Positions 1 through 7,392 of a stretch of 15,981 nucleotides of DNA are shown one piece after another. A program made the position numbers and the translations under genes. Every line of letters begins with the position of its first letter. Position 1 is the first letter of the stretch. The stretch is from an uncultured Maritalea sp. (GTDB lineage Bacteria > Pseudomonadota > Alphaproteobacteria > Rhizobiales > Devosiaceae), in NCBI GenBank assembly GCA_913055925.1, contig CAJXLH010000025.1, positions 1 through 15,981 of the forward strand. The letters run 5' to 3'. The notes beneath the pieces are model-generated. The model saw nothing but the letters and a program-made list of their open reading frames with translations. It did no database searches and was not told where the DNA came from.

Positions 1-389
1 CGCGGGCGCTGCGCGCGGCCGCGATTTTTGGCGCGGCTGCCACTTTCCTATATGCGGCCATGTTGATTTCGGTGGACTGGATGAAAATCTTCGGTGTCTC
101 CTCAAAGGGTGGCGCGGTTGTCTATTGGTCAAAAATGTTCCAACTCCAACTCGGTCTTGAGGATCTCAAATATCCCGCATGGATTTCAGAGCCGCTTGGA
201 TTGGACGAGCGCGTAAAGCGCTGGATGGCCTACCTCATTCTCCCTGTTGGTCTTGGTCTGCTTGGCTTCCGTGCCTTGCAAGCGATGATTGAAATCATCA
301 AGGGCGAACGCGAATTGATTATTGCGGGTCACGAAGCAGAAGAGCTTGTGGCTGAAAACAAAGATGTCTTGAAAGAGGAGCGTTCATAA
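1..389 (+). CDS. TRAP transporter small permease (DctQ family), 3' part
   Basis: This is the C-terminal part of the small membrane subunit of a tripartite ATP-independent periplasmic (TRAP) transporter, which carries organic acids or similar solutes across the inner membrane using an ion gradient. The frame is open from base 3 with no stop, so the gene begins upstream of the window. An ATG at 60 is internal, because the hydrophobic segment starts before it (residues read Ala-Ile-Phe-Gly-Ala-Ala-Ala-Thr-Phe-Leu). About 128 residues are visible: one hydrophobic helix at the start, an amphipathic middle, a second helix around YLILPVGLGLLGFRAL, then a charged Glu/Lys-rich tail. The family usually has four helices, so the first two are missing. 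The stop TAA shares one base with the ATG of the large permease (TAATG), indicating translational coupling. The binding-protein gene is not in the window, so the substrate is unknown. Confidence 0.85.
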   Translation, partial: RALRAAAIFGAAATFLYAAMLISVDWMKIFGVSSKGGAVVYWSKMFQLQLGLEDLKYPAWISEPLGLDERVKRWMAYLILPVGLGLLGFRALQAMIEIIKGERELIIAGHEAEELVAENKDVLKEERS

Positions 390-1978
390 TGGCTGCTACA
401 ATTTTGTTCGCCCTTGTTTTGGGGCTCTTGTTCCTCGGCGTTCCGGTTGCGGTTTCGCTTGGGCTATCATCGATTATCGTGATCGCGTTCCTCTCGCATG
501 ACTCTATGTCATCAGTAGCGTTGCAGCTCTTTAACTCGGCGCAGCACTATACGCTTCTTGCGATCCCGTTCTTCATTCTGGCGGCGTCATTCATGTCGAC
601 AGGTGGCGTGGCCAAGCGGATTATCCGATTTGCTATTGCGACGGTTGGGCACTTCCGTGGGGGCTTGGCGATGGCGTCTTCTGGTTCATCACCGGCAACT
701 GTGGTTGCGATTGGCACAATCGCCATCGCGGGCATGATGCAGGTGGGATATTCCAAGCAATTTGCTGCAGGCATTATCGCTAATGCCGGTACGCTTGGCA
801 TTCTTATCCCGCCATCTATCGTGATGGTTGTTTACGCGGCTGCGACCGATGTTTCTGTTGGTCGGATGTTCCTTGCTGGTGTCATCCCCGGCCTTGTTGC
901 GGGTGGTATGTTGATGGTTACGATTTACATCGTTGCGCGCATCAAAAATCTGCCGGCGGAGCCTTGGAAGGGCTTTGGTGAGATTTTGCAAGGCGGTAAG
1001 CAAGCGGGATGGGGTCTGTTCCTTATCATCATCATTCTTGGTGGTATTTATGGTGGCGTGTTCACACCGACAGAAGCTGCTGCGGTTGCTGCGGTTTACG
1101 CGTTCTTTATCGCGATTTTCGTTTACCGCGACATGGGACCACTTCAAGGTGTGCCTTGGGTTCCCGAAGATGCGCCAACTAAAACGCGTATTGGCTTTTC
1201 CGCAACCGTATATGGTCTTTCACTATTTGGTCTTTGGATGACCATGTCATTCTTCGCCTTCGGTGAAAGTGAAGCGGTTAGCCTTGCGGCACGTTTCTGG
1301 TCCGGTTTGATCGCTGGCGTCGCGGTGATGATTGCTTACACCATGTGGCGTGACCCACAATCGAGCTTGGCCCGCGTGCCAGGTCACCTTGTGGCTGGTT
1401 TGCCGATTTGGGGCCGCAACCTTGGCTTGATCTTTGGCAAGTTCCCGCGTGCCATGTTCCATGAGGATACACGTAAAGTGATGGTGGATGCGTCAAAAAC
1501 AACTTTGATGCTGATGTTCATCATTGTAAACGCCTTGCTTTTCGCGCACGTTTTGACATCGGAGCGCATTCCACAAGCGATCACATCATTGATGCTTGAT
1601 GCGGGTTTTAACTGGTTCACCTTCCTAATCGCAGTGAACATTTTGCTGCTGATTGGTGGTCAGTTCATGGAGCCATCAGGTCTGTTGTTGATCGTGGCAC
1701 CTGTGGTGTTCCCAATCGCGATTGAACTGGGCGTTGATCCAATTCACCTCGGCATCATCATGGTGGTGAACATGGAGATCGGCATGATTACCCCGCCGAT
1801 TGGTCTCAACCTCTTTGTGACCTCGGGGATAACGGGCATGAGTTTGATCCAAGTGGTCAAGGCAGCGCTGCCATTTGTGGCTGTGTTGATGCTCTTCCTT
1901 GTCATTGTGACCTACTGGCCCGCACTATCAACGGCGTTGCCTTACGCGATGATGGGGCCAGAAATCGTCACGAGATAA
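389..1978 (+). CDS. TRAP transporter large permease (DctM family), with internal insertion
   Basis: This is the large membrane subunit of the same TRAP transporter and forms the transport path. Family landmarks seen are GGLAMA near residue 91, GSSPATVVAIG near 99-109, GTLGILIPPS near 134-143, FLAGVIPG near 161, FTPTEAAAVAAVYA near 225-238, and the C-terminal GQFMEPSG and GMITPPIGLNLFV segments. The protein has 529 residues, whereas the usual length is about 425-440. The excess is a block at about residues 250-362 with two added hydrophobic segments (about 268-290 and 302-319), placed between the usual YRDM-like and VMVDASKTT-like segments. Conversely, about a dozen residues normally present between GGLAM and GSSPAT appear to be missing. 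The start is fixed by the one-base overlap with the small permease. A strong terminator follows the stop. Confidence 0.92.
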   Translation: MAATILFALVLGLLFLGVPVAVSLGLSSIIVIAFLSHDSMSSVALQLFNSAQHYTLLAIPFFILAASFMSTGGVAKRIIRFAIATVGHFRGGLAMASSGSSPATVVAIGTIAIAGMMQVGYSKQFAAGIIANAGTLGILIPPSIVMVVYAAATDVSVGRMFLAGVIPGLVAGGMLMVTIYIVARIKNLPAEPWKGFGEILQGGKQAGWGLFLIIIILGGIYGGVFTPTEAAAVAAVYAFFIAIFVYRDMGPLQGVPWVPEDAPTKTRIGFSATVYGLSLFGLWMTMSFFAFGESEAVSLAARFWSGLIAGVAVMIAYTMWRDPQSSLARVPGHLVAGLPIWGRNLGLIFGKFPRAMFHEDTRKVMVDASKTTLMLMFIIVNALLFAHVLTSERIPQAITSLMLDAGFNWFTFLIAVNILLLIGGQFMEPSGLLLIVAPVVFPIAIELGVDPIHLGIIMVVNMEIGMITPPIGLNLFVTSGITGMSLIQVVKAALPFVAVLMLFLVIVTYWPALSTALPYAMMGPEIVTR

Positions 1979-1995
1979 ACAACTCTCCTCGAGTA

Positions 1996-2025
1996 AAAAA
2001 GGGCGGCTCTCGGGCCGCCCTTTTT
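1996..2025. terminator. Bidirectional rho-independent terminator
   Basis: A perfect 12-base inverted repeat has arms at 1996-2007 (five A then GGGCGGC) and 2014-2025 (GCCGCCC then five T) around a six-base loop. The GC-rich core is flanked by A on one side and T on the other, so it can end transcripts from both directions. It lies 17 bases after the TRAP large permease stop and 3 bases after the stop of the convergent GTPase gene, and so serves both. Confidence 0.93.
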
Positions 2026-2028
2026 ATG

Positions 2029-3237
2029 TTACGCGCTAAACTGTGAACGCCAAGGCGGGAACGGATCGTTCATTCCCTTCCATTGTTCAAAATCGTTGCT
2101 GCCATTGTCTGGCACAAGCGCACTATCCAGCATTTCGGTGATCTTTTGCTGATCCAAGTCGGTGCCAATAAACACCAATTCTTGACGGCGGTCGCCAAAC
2201 GGTTCTTCCCAGTTTTTCTTCAAAATATTGATGGTTTCTGGATCGTCTGGCCAACGATTTGCGGGAACAGACGACCACCAAAGCCCAAGCGGCTTGACGC
2301 TCGAAATGGTGCCCGCTAGCGAGTATTCGATCAGCCATTCTGGCCGTGTGGCAACCCAAAAGTGCCCCTTAGCGCGCAATGCGCCCATAATAGGTTGGTT
2401 GAGAATGTGATGGATCTTTGCCGGATCAAAAGGGCGACGGGCGCGATAAACAAATGAGCTTACGCCATATTCTTCAGTTTCTGGCACATGGTCAGCAAAC
2501 CCGTAAAGCTCCTTTGCCCACATGGGGTGCTCTTGCGCCTTGTCGAAGTCAAAAAGGTTGGTATCGAAAATGTTGTCGTGGTCAACTTCGCTATAGTCCG
2601 TCTCGATGATCTTCGCGTCAGGATTTAGCGCTTTGATGATGGTTTTGGCCCCTGCAAGCTTCTGCGGTCCAGCTTCGGTGACTTTGTTCAAAACCACGAC
2701 ATTGGCAAATTCGATCTGATCAACCAGCAAATCAACCAGCGTGCGATCATCTTCATCACCAAGGCTTTCGCCGCGGTCTTTGATGAAGTCGTGGCTTTGG
2801 TAATCTTCGGTTAGGTTGACCGTATCCACCACCGTGACCATGGTGTCGAGCTTGGCCACATCGCCAAGGCATCGACCATTTTCGTCGCGGAAATCAAACG
2901 TCGCCGCAACAGGCAAAGGCTCCGAGATGCCCGTAGATTCGATCAACAAATAGTCAAAACGACCTTCGGCAGCCAACCGCGCCACTTCATCCAGCAAATC
3001 GTCGCGCAGCGTGCAGCAAATACAACCATTGGTCATTTCAACGAGCTTTTCGTCAAGCCGCGAAAGGTCAGCACCTCCATCGCGAACAAGGTCAGCATCA
3101 ATGTTCACCTCGCTCATATCGTTGACAATCACCGCAACGCGGCGTCCACCGCGATTGTTGAGCACATGATTGAGCAAAGTAGTTTTACCAGCGCCCAGAA
3201 ATCCTGAAAGCACTGTTACAGGAAGGCGACCTGCCAT
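2029..3237 (-). CDS. COG0523 family zinc-type metallochaperone GTPase (ZigA/YciC-like)
   Basis: This is a G3E-family GTPase of the CobW/COG0523 group, proteins that deliver metal ions to client enzymes using GTP. The P-loop GFLGAGKTT lies at residues 12-20, the family metal-binding CxCC motif (Cys72-Ile-Cys74-Cys75) follows in GCICCTLR, and a Walker B-like LIESTGISEP lies around 98-107. A C-terminal CobW_C-type domain follows, for 402 residues in all. The usual NKxD guanine-specificity motif reads NKVT. The start is supported by AGGAG at 3246-3250, eight bases upstream of the ATG. A perfect palindrome resembling a Zur operator sits directly upstream, so this is most likely a zinc-starvation ZigA-type member rather than a cobalamin or nitrile hydratase chaperone. 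It appears to be transcribed alone. The subgroup call is inference from the operator. Confidence 0.9.
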   Translation of the reverse strand: MAGRLPVTVLSGFLGAGKTTLLNHVLNNRGGRRVAVIVNDMSEVNIDADLVRDGGADLSRLDEKLVEMTNGCICCTLRDDLLDEVARLAAEGRFDYLLIESTGISEPLPVAATFDFRDENGRCLGDVAKLDTMVTVVDTVNLTEDYQSHDFIKDRGESLGDEDDRTLVDLLVDQIEFANVVVLNKVTEAGPQKLAGAKTIIKALNPDAKIIETDYSEVDHDNIFDTNLFDFDKAQEHPMWAKELYGFADHVPETEEYGVSSFVYRARRPFDPAKIHHILNQPIMGALRAKGHFWVATRPEWLIEYSLAGTISSVKPLGLWWSSVPANRWPDDPETINILKKNWEEPFGDRRQELVFIGTDLDQQKITEMLDSALVPDNGSNDFEQWKGMNDPFPPWRSQFSA

Positions 3238-3251
3238 CGCACAAACTCCTA

Positions 3252-3274
3252 TGAATGTTATAACATAACATTCA
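3252..3274 (-). promoter_or_regulatory. Putative Zur operator (perfect palindrome)
   Basis: Two perfect 10-base arms, TGAATGTTAT at 3252-3261 and ATAACATTCA at 3265-3274, flank a three-base centre. The GTTAT/ATAAC core matches the general pattern of proteobacterial Zur boxes (AT-rich palindromes with TGTTATA...TATAACA). The site lies between the ribosome binding site of the GTPase gene and its predicted -35 element, and overlaps the -10, where a bound repressor would block transcription. Binding by Zur is inferred. Other Fur-family repressors are possible, but the downstream COG0523 gene favours zinc. Confidence 0.8.
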
Positions 3275-3302
3275 AATAGTGTAGAAGGATGGTAGCTGTC
3301 AA
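3273..3302 (-). promoter_or_regulatory. Predicted sigma-70 promoter of the GTPase gene
   Basis: Reading the minus strand, a perfect TTGACA lies at 3302-3297, followed after 18 bases by TATTTG (3278-3273) as a weak -10. The -10 overlaps the end of the palindromic operator, which is consistent with repression by promoter occlusion. The -35 is convincing; the -10 is only a partial match. Confidence 0.55.
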
Positions 3303-3346
3303 CGATGAACCCCTATTGGCAGGTTTGTTGAATTTAGTTTGGCTTT

Positions 3347-3371
3347 AGACCTTAAGTGCCACAAAAGGTCT
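3347..3371. repeat. Inverted repeat spanning the selO stop codon
   Basis: Perfect 7-base arms AGACCTT (3347-3353) and AAGGTCT (3365-3371) surround an 11-base spacer and include the selO stop codon. No T tract follows on the minus strand, so it is not a canonical intrinsic terminator. It could stabilise the 3' end of the transcript. Confidence 0.35.
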
Positions 3372-4803
3372 GATGCACACGTTCGTCTGGATCAGGAGGC
3401 AACGTGTAGGCGTGGTGGATCGGTTGGTCCGTGAAGGGTGTTGTCAGCACGCTTAGCAATTCCTCAAACAGCGAGAAATCATCTTGCAGGGCGGCTTGGA
3501 TCATGTTCTCCACGCGATGGTTGCGCGGGATGAAGGCGGGGTTGGTGTTGAACATCAAAGTTGGATCAACGCGCTTTCCGTTGTCTGTGTGGCGGCGCCA
3601 ATTGTTGATCCATTCTGTGAGTGGCAATTGCGCGGCAGCAATTTCGGGGTGAGCCAAATCGAGTTGGCTAATAGCGCGAAAGCTATTGGTGAAATCAGCG
3701 CGCGCGTCTTTCATCTGATCAAGCAACGATAGAGCAAGTTCAAAATCACCGTTCTGCTCTTCTGCAATGCCGATTTTTTGAAGGAGGCCACGGCGATATT
3801 GTGTTTCAAAATGCCCAGAGAACAGATTGATCGCGTCTTGCGCAAAGGCCAGCGCTTGGTCTTCGTCTTCATCGATAATTGGCAGTAAAGACTGCGCAAG
3901 AACCATCAGGTTCCATTGCGCGATGCGTGGCTGGTTTTGGTAGGCATAACGGCCATGATGATCGATGGAACTGAACACGGTCGCCGGATCATATTCGTCC
4001 ATAAAAGCGCATGGGCCGTAATCAATCGTTTCGCCAGCCACCGACATATTATCGGTGTTCATGACCCCGTGAATAAACCCAAGAAGCTGCCATTTGGCAA
4101 TAAGCTCTGCCTGCGAGAGGACTGTCTTTTTCAAAAATTCAAGCGCCGGGCGGTCGGCATCGGTTAGCTCAGGTGCATGGCGTTGTATGGAAAAATCGAC
4201 CAGCGCGCGGAGCGCTTCTTTGTCGTCACGTGCGGCAAAATTTTGAAATGTGCCGACGCGCACAAAGCTTTTGGCAACACGGGTGATCACTGCGCCGGGC
4301 AATGCGGTTTCACGCCTGACAGGCTCACCCGTTTGCACCGCGGCAAGTGCGCGGGTTGTGGGCACGCCAAGCGCGTGCATCGCCTCTGAGATGACATATT
4401 CGCGTAAAACTGGCCCAAGGGCTGCGCGCCCGTCGCCGTTACGCGAAAATGGCGTTGGGCCGGACCCTTTGAGCTGCACATCAAAACGCTGCCCAGATTT
4501 GTCCGCTGCGTCGCCAAGTAGCAAAGCACGGCCATCTCCTAATTTTGGGTTCCAATGGCCAAATTGATGGCCGGAATAGGCCATGGCCAAAGGTGATGTG
4601 CCCTTCGCGGTTTGATTGCCCGCAAAAATGGCTAAGCCCTCGTCGCCCGACAAAAAGTCCGTATCAAACTGCAAAGCTTCAGCAAGGCCTGCGTTGAGCT
4701 TGATCCAACTTGGAGCGGCGACAGGCGTTGCGTCCTGTTTGACATAAAGTTGGGGGGGCAATTGCGCATATTGATCGCCGAATAGCGGTTTGGGGCTGTT
4801 CAA
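3352..4803 (-). CDS. selO: Protein adenylyltransferase SelO (YdiU/UPF0061 family)
   Basis: SelO is a pseudokinase-fold enzyme that transfers AMP from ATP to hydroxyl side chains of proteins and is linked to redox homeostasis. The nucleotide-binding residues are in place: Lys112 in VQLKGSGPTPFSR, Glu135 in LREY, Arg175 in ITRVAKS, Asn252 in HGVMNTDNMS, and Asp261 in IDYGPCAFMDEYDP, which coordinate the metal in characterised members. The length of 483 residues is normal for bacterial SelO. It ends in Phe-Cys-Gly-Thr, with Cys near the C-terminus where eukaryotic SelO carries selenocysteine. The start is a TTG: between it and the upstream in-frame stop at 4843-4845 there is no ATG or GTG, and the N-terminal FGDQYAQLPPQLY segment already matches the family start. 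Only a weak GGGA lies upstream. A TTGACT at 4874-4869 is a possible -35. Confidence 0.95.
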   Translation of the reverse strand: MNSPKPLFGDQYAQLPPQLYVKQDATPVAAPSWIKLNAGLAEALQFDTDFLSGDEGLAIFAGNQTAKGTSPLAMAYSGHQFGHWNPKLGDGRALLLGDAADKSGQRFDVQLKGSGPTPFSRNGDGRAALGPVLREYVISEAMHALGVPTTRALAAVQTGEPVRRETALPGAVITRVAKSFVRVGTFQNFAARDDKEALRALVDFSIQRHAPELTDADRPALEFLKKTVLSQAELIAKWQLLGFIHGVMNTDNMSVAGETIDYGPCAFMDEYDPATVFSSIDHHGRYAYQNQPRIAQWNLMVLAQSLLPIIDEDEDQALAFAQDAINLFSGHFETQYRRGLLQKIGIAEEQNGDFELALSLLDQMKDARADFTNSFRAISQLDLAHPEIAAAQLPLTEWINNWRRHTDNGKRVDPTLMFNTNPAFIPRNHRVENMIQAALQDDFSLFEELLSVLTTPFTDQPIHHAYTLPPDPDERVHQTFCGT

Positions 4804-4881
4804 TTTGTGGTTCCCATGGGTCGAAGATAATGTGATGGTGACTTAGCATTTGGTGGCAAGCAGCACCAAGTCAACTTATCG

Positions 4882-6474
4882 CTACTCAAGATTGACATTT
4901 TTGAACCAATGGCCGCCTAGTGGGTCCATGGTGAAACCGGTGACACCGCTATTGAGAACCACATAGTCTTTTGCATGGGCAATCGGTACCCAAGGCATTT
5001 CTTGCGCGAAAATCTCTTGCGCTTTGTGGTAGAGAGCCAGCCGTTTTTCCGAATTGGTCTCGGTTTGCGCTTCTCTTATTAGCGCATCAAATTCCTCATG
5101 GCACCAATGGGCGCGATTTGAGCCGCGCACCGTGTCGCAGGTCAGTAGGCGGCCAAAGAAATTGTCCGGATCGCCATTGTCACCAGTCCAGCCAAACAGC
5201 ACCAAGCCTTTGCGTTCAATGTCTTTTGAACGTTTGAGATAGTCCCCCCACTCATAGGATACGATCTTCGTATCGACGCCCACATTGGCGAGGTTTTCGC
5301 GAATGATTTGCGCCATGAGGTGCGGATTGGGATTGTAAAGCCGCTGGACGGGCAAAGCCCAAAGCTCAAGCTCTGCGCCTGTAATGCCTTTTTCATCAAG
5401 GATGGCGTGCGCTTTCGCTGGATCAAACACGTTGGCAGGAATGTCCCGATTATGCGCCCAGACGGTAGGCGGTAGCGGGCCGTTGGCCACATATCCGTCC
5501 TCATTAAACACGTCTTTTATGATGCGGTTCTTATCGATGGCCATATTGATGGCGCGGCGCACTTCCGGGTCGTCAAATGGCCCAACCTGAGTATTGAACG
5601 CGAGATAGCCAATGTTCAGGCTCGGCTGCGCGAGGATTTGCACATCATCGCGATTTTTGTGTGCCCTAAGATCGATTGGCGACGGATAGGTGGCACCGTG
5701 ACACGCGTTCGCGATCACTTTTTGCAATCGCACGGTTGGGTCGGTCTCAATAGCGAAAACCAGATCGTCGATCGGCTGACGCCCCTGCCAATAAGCATCA
5801 TGGGCGGCAAGGCGGGCCACTGTGCCGTTGAGATATTCAACGAGTTGGAACGGCCCCGTGCCAATCGGCAAATAATTGATCGCGGCTGGTTGTTCTTCTA
5901 TTTCGAGCTTTGTTGCATATTCGAATGAAAGGATGGACGCGAAATCGAGCGCGAGATTGGCGAGCAAAGTCGCATCAGGGCGCGTCAGGGTGAACTGGAC
6001 CGTATAATCGTCGATGCGATCAATCCGCTCAATCAACTCAGCAAGCCTGAGGCCACGAAAATAGGGCCAGGTGACATTTGGTTCATATTGATGCCAAGGG
6101 TGATCGCGATCCATTTGGCGTTGAAAGGAAAACAAAACATCGTCAGCATTAAGCGGGCGAGTTGGGCGATAATAGCGGGTTGTTTGGAATTCAACATCGC
6201 GACGGAGGTGGAAAACATATTGCAGTCCATCTTCAGAAACCTCCCAACGCTCCGCAAGGCCCGGCACAATCTTTGTGGAGCCTGGTTCACGCTCCACCAA
6301 ACGGTCGTAAATGGCTTTCGATGAAGCGTCGAATGTTGTGCCCGAAGTATAGCGCGCTGGATCGAACCCTTCAGGCGAACCTTCGGTACAGAAGGTAAAG
6401 GTTTTGGCGTGAGCTGGTGCGCTTAAGGCCAGCAATAGCGAAACGATGGCTAAAATTATTGGCAATCGAAACAT
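4882..6474 (-). CDS. dppA: DppA-like peptide ABC transporter substrate-binding protein (orphan)
   Basis: This is a periplasmic solute-binding protein of the SBP_bac_5 family that captures di- or oligopeptides (or haem, as E. coli DppA does) for an ABC importer. A signal peptide ends in AHA before Lys24. The mature protein keeps many DppA hallmarks: FCTEGSPEGFDP near the N-terminus, YTSGTTFDAS, LNADDVLFSFQRQ, IGTGPFQL, VSYEWGDYLKR, GWTGDNGDPDNFFGRLLTC and the closing MDPLGGHWFKNV. Cys29 and the Cys in NACHG match the cysteine pair of E. coli DppA, as does the second pair around LTC...HWC. The length of 530 residues is normal. AAAGG precedes the ATG by five bases. It begins 11 bases after the glycosyltransferase gene and is probably co-transcribed with it. 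No permease or ATPase genes are nearby. Peptide specificity is inference. Confidence 0.93.
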   Translation of the reverse strand: MFRLPIILAIVSLLLALSAPAHAKTFTFCTEGSPEGFDPARYTSGTTFDASSKAIYDRLVEREPGSTKIVPGLAERWEVSEDGLQYVFHLRRDVEFQTTRYYRPTRPLNADDVLFSFQRQMDRDHPWHQYEPNVTWPYFRGLRLAELIERIDRIDDYTVQFTLTRPDATLLANLALDFASILSFEYATKLEIEEQPAAINYLPIGTGPFQLVEYLNGTVARLAAHDAYWQGRQPIDDLVFAIETDPTVRLQKVIANACHGATYPSPIDLRAHKNRDDVQILAQPSLNIGYLAFNTQVGPFDDPEVRRAINMAIDKNRIIKDVFNEDGYVANGPLPPTVWAHNRDIPANVFDPAKAHAILDEKGITGAELELWALPVQRLYNPNPHLMAQIIRENLANVGVDTKIVSYEWGDYLKRSKDIERKGLVLFGWTGDNGDPDNFFGRLLTCDTVRGSNRAHWCHEEFDALIREAQTETNSEKRLALYHKAQEIFAQEMPWVPIAHAKDYVVLNSGVTGFTMDPLGGHWFKNVNLE

Positions 6475-6485
6475 CGTGACCTTTT

Positions 6486-7319
6486 TTACAGATATAATTG
6501 AAGGTGATCTTCAAATAATAGGTCGGGCGATTTAATTTTTCGTTCGGGAAATGTCTTTTCGGCTGCCAGCGATGCGCGTAAAAACGCACAAAGCCCATTG
6601 ACCGCTGCGTCGCTTCCGACCAACGGGTAATATCCGCTTTCGAGCCGTTCCAGGAGAAGATTTTTGATCCGCACATAGCGCTCGCTGGCTGCATCGCCGT
6701 TGCTGATTGAGTTTTGCTGCTTGGCATAAAAATGCAAAGGTTGCGCAATGTGCAGCACCTCGTCTGAATGGCAAAACATTTCCAGCATCAAGCCAAGGTC
6801 CACAAGGCATGGCAATTCCACATCATAGATCGCAGGAATGCGTTTCCGGTCATAACTGACCATTGAGTCCATTGAGATGTTGGTTTGTTTATAGTTGGAC
6901 GCGGCAAGTATACGGTCTGCCCCCTCGGTGCCGACTTGGCGCAAGGGGGTGCCCAGCTCGTCGGTGACTTGCAATCCGGTGGTGATGATGGGGTGCTCTT
7001 CAATATGCTTTGCCAATATTTCGAGCTTTTGGGGATGCAACAAATCGTCTGCGTCGAGCACTACAATGTAGCGCTCATTGGCCATTTCCATGCCGACAAT
7101 TCTGGCGTTTGACGAACCGGTGCCGACGCCATCGGTTTGGGTGAACAATAGCCTTGGGTCTTCAACGCCGTCGGCAGCCAAAAGATCGGCGTAGTTTTGT
7201 TGATCGTCGGCGCTGACCACCAATTCAAAATCACTATGGGTTTGTGCCAAGGCGCTGCGCACCGAAGCTGCAATGGTTTTGCCTGCTTTATAGGCGGGCA
7301 TGACAATGGAAAACTTCAT
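6486..7319 (-). CDS. Family 2 glycosyltransferase
   Basis: This is a GT-A fold inverting glycosyltransferase that moves a sugar from a nucleotide donor to an acceptor, as in surface polysaccharide or glycolipid synthesis. The N-terminus has the GT2 signature: FSIVMPAYKAGKTIAASVRS at residues 3-22, acidic SADD at 36-39, SSNARIVG at 69-76, and the metal-binding DxD in VVLDADD (Asp89, Asp91). The remaining 180 residues form a variable acceptor domain without predicted membrane helices. With 277 residues it is a compact member. AGGA lies seven bases upstream of the ATG. The dppA-like gene follows after 11 bases; why the two are paired is not evident. Donor and acceptor cannot be told from the sequence, and no polysaccharide cluster surrounds it. 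Confidence 0.88.
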   Translation of the reverse strand: MKFSIVMPAYKAGKTIAASVRSALAQTHSDFELVVSADDQQNYADLLAADGVEDPRLLFTQTDGVGTGSSNARIVGMEMANERYIVVLDADDLLHPQKLEILAKHIEEHPIITTGLQVTDELGTPLRQVGTEGADRILAASNYKQTNISMDSMVSYDRKRIPAIYDVELPCLVDLGLMLEMFCHSDEVLHIAQPLHFYAKQQNSISNGDAASERYVRIKNLLLERLESGYYPLVGSDAAVNGLCAFLRASLAAEKTFPERKIKSPDLLFEDHLQLYL

Positions 7320-7357
7320 TTATTGTTCCTCATTGGCGAAAGGGGCAGGACCCGAAG

Positions 7358-7386
7358 CTTGAACTTCTCAGCTTTAGCGCCCATAT
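7358..7386 (+). promoter_or_regulatory. RpoH (sigma-32) heat-shock promoter of hsp20
   Basis: CTTGAA at 7358-7363 and CCCATAT at 7380-7386 are separated by 16 bases. This is an essentially perfect match to the sigma-32 pattern (CTTGAA, 13-17 bases, CCCATNT). Transcription would start near 7393 and give a leader of about 87 bases before the Hsp20 ATG. The site is in the right orientation and directly upstream of a heat-shock gene. Confidence 0.85.
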
Positions 7387-7392
7387 GCAATT

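Noticed and set aside
689..1147. Long minus-strand open frames inside the TRAP permease genes
   Set aside because: They are shadows of the membrane protein's codon usage, rich in Asn and Arg without domain features.
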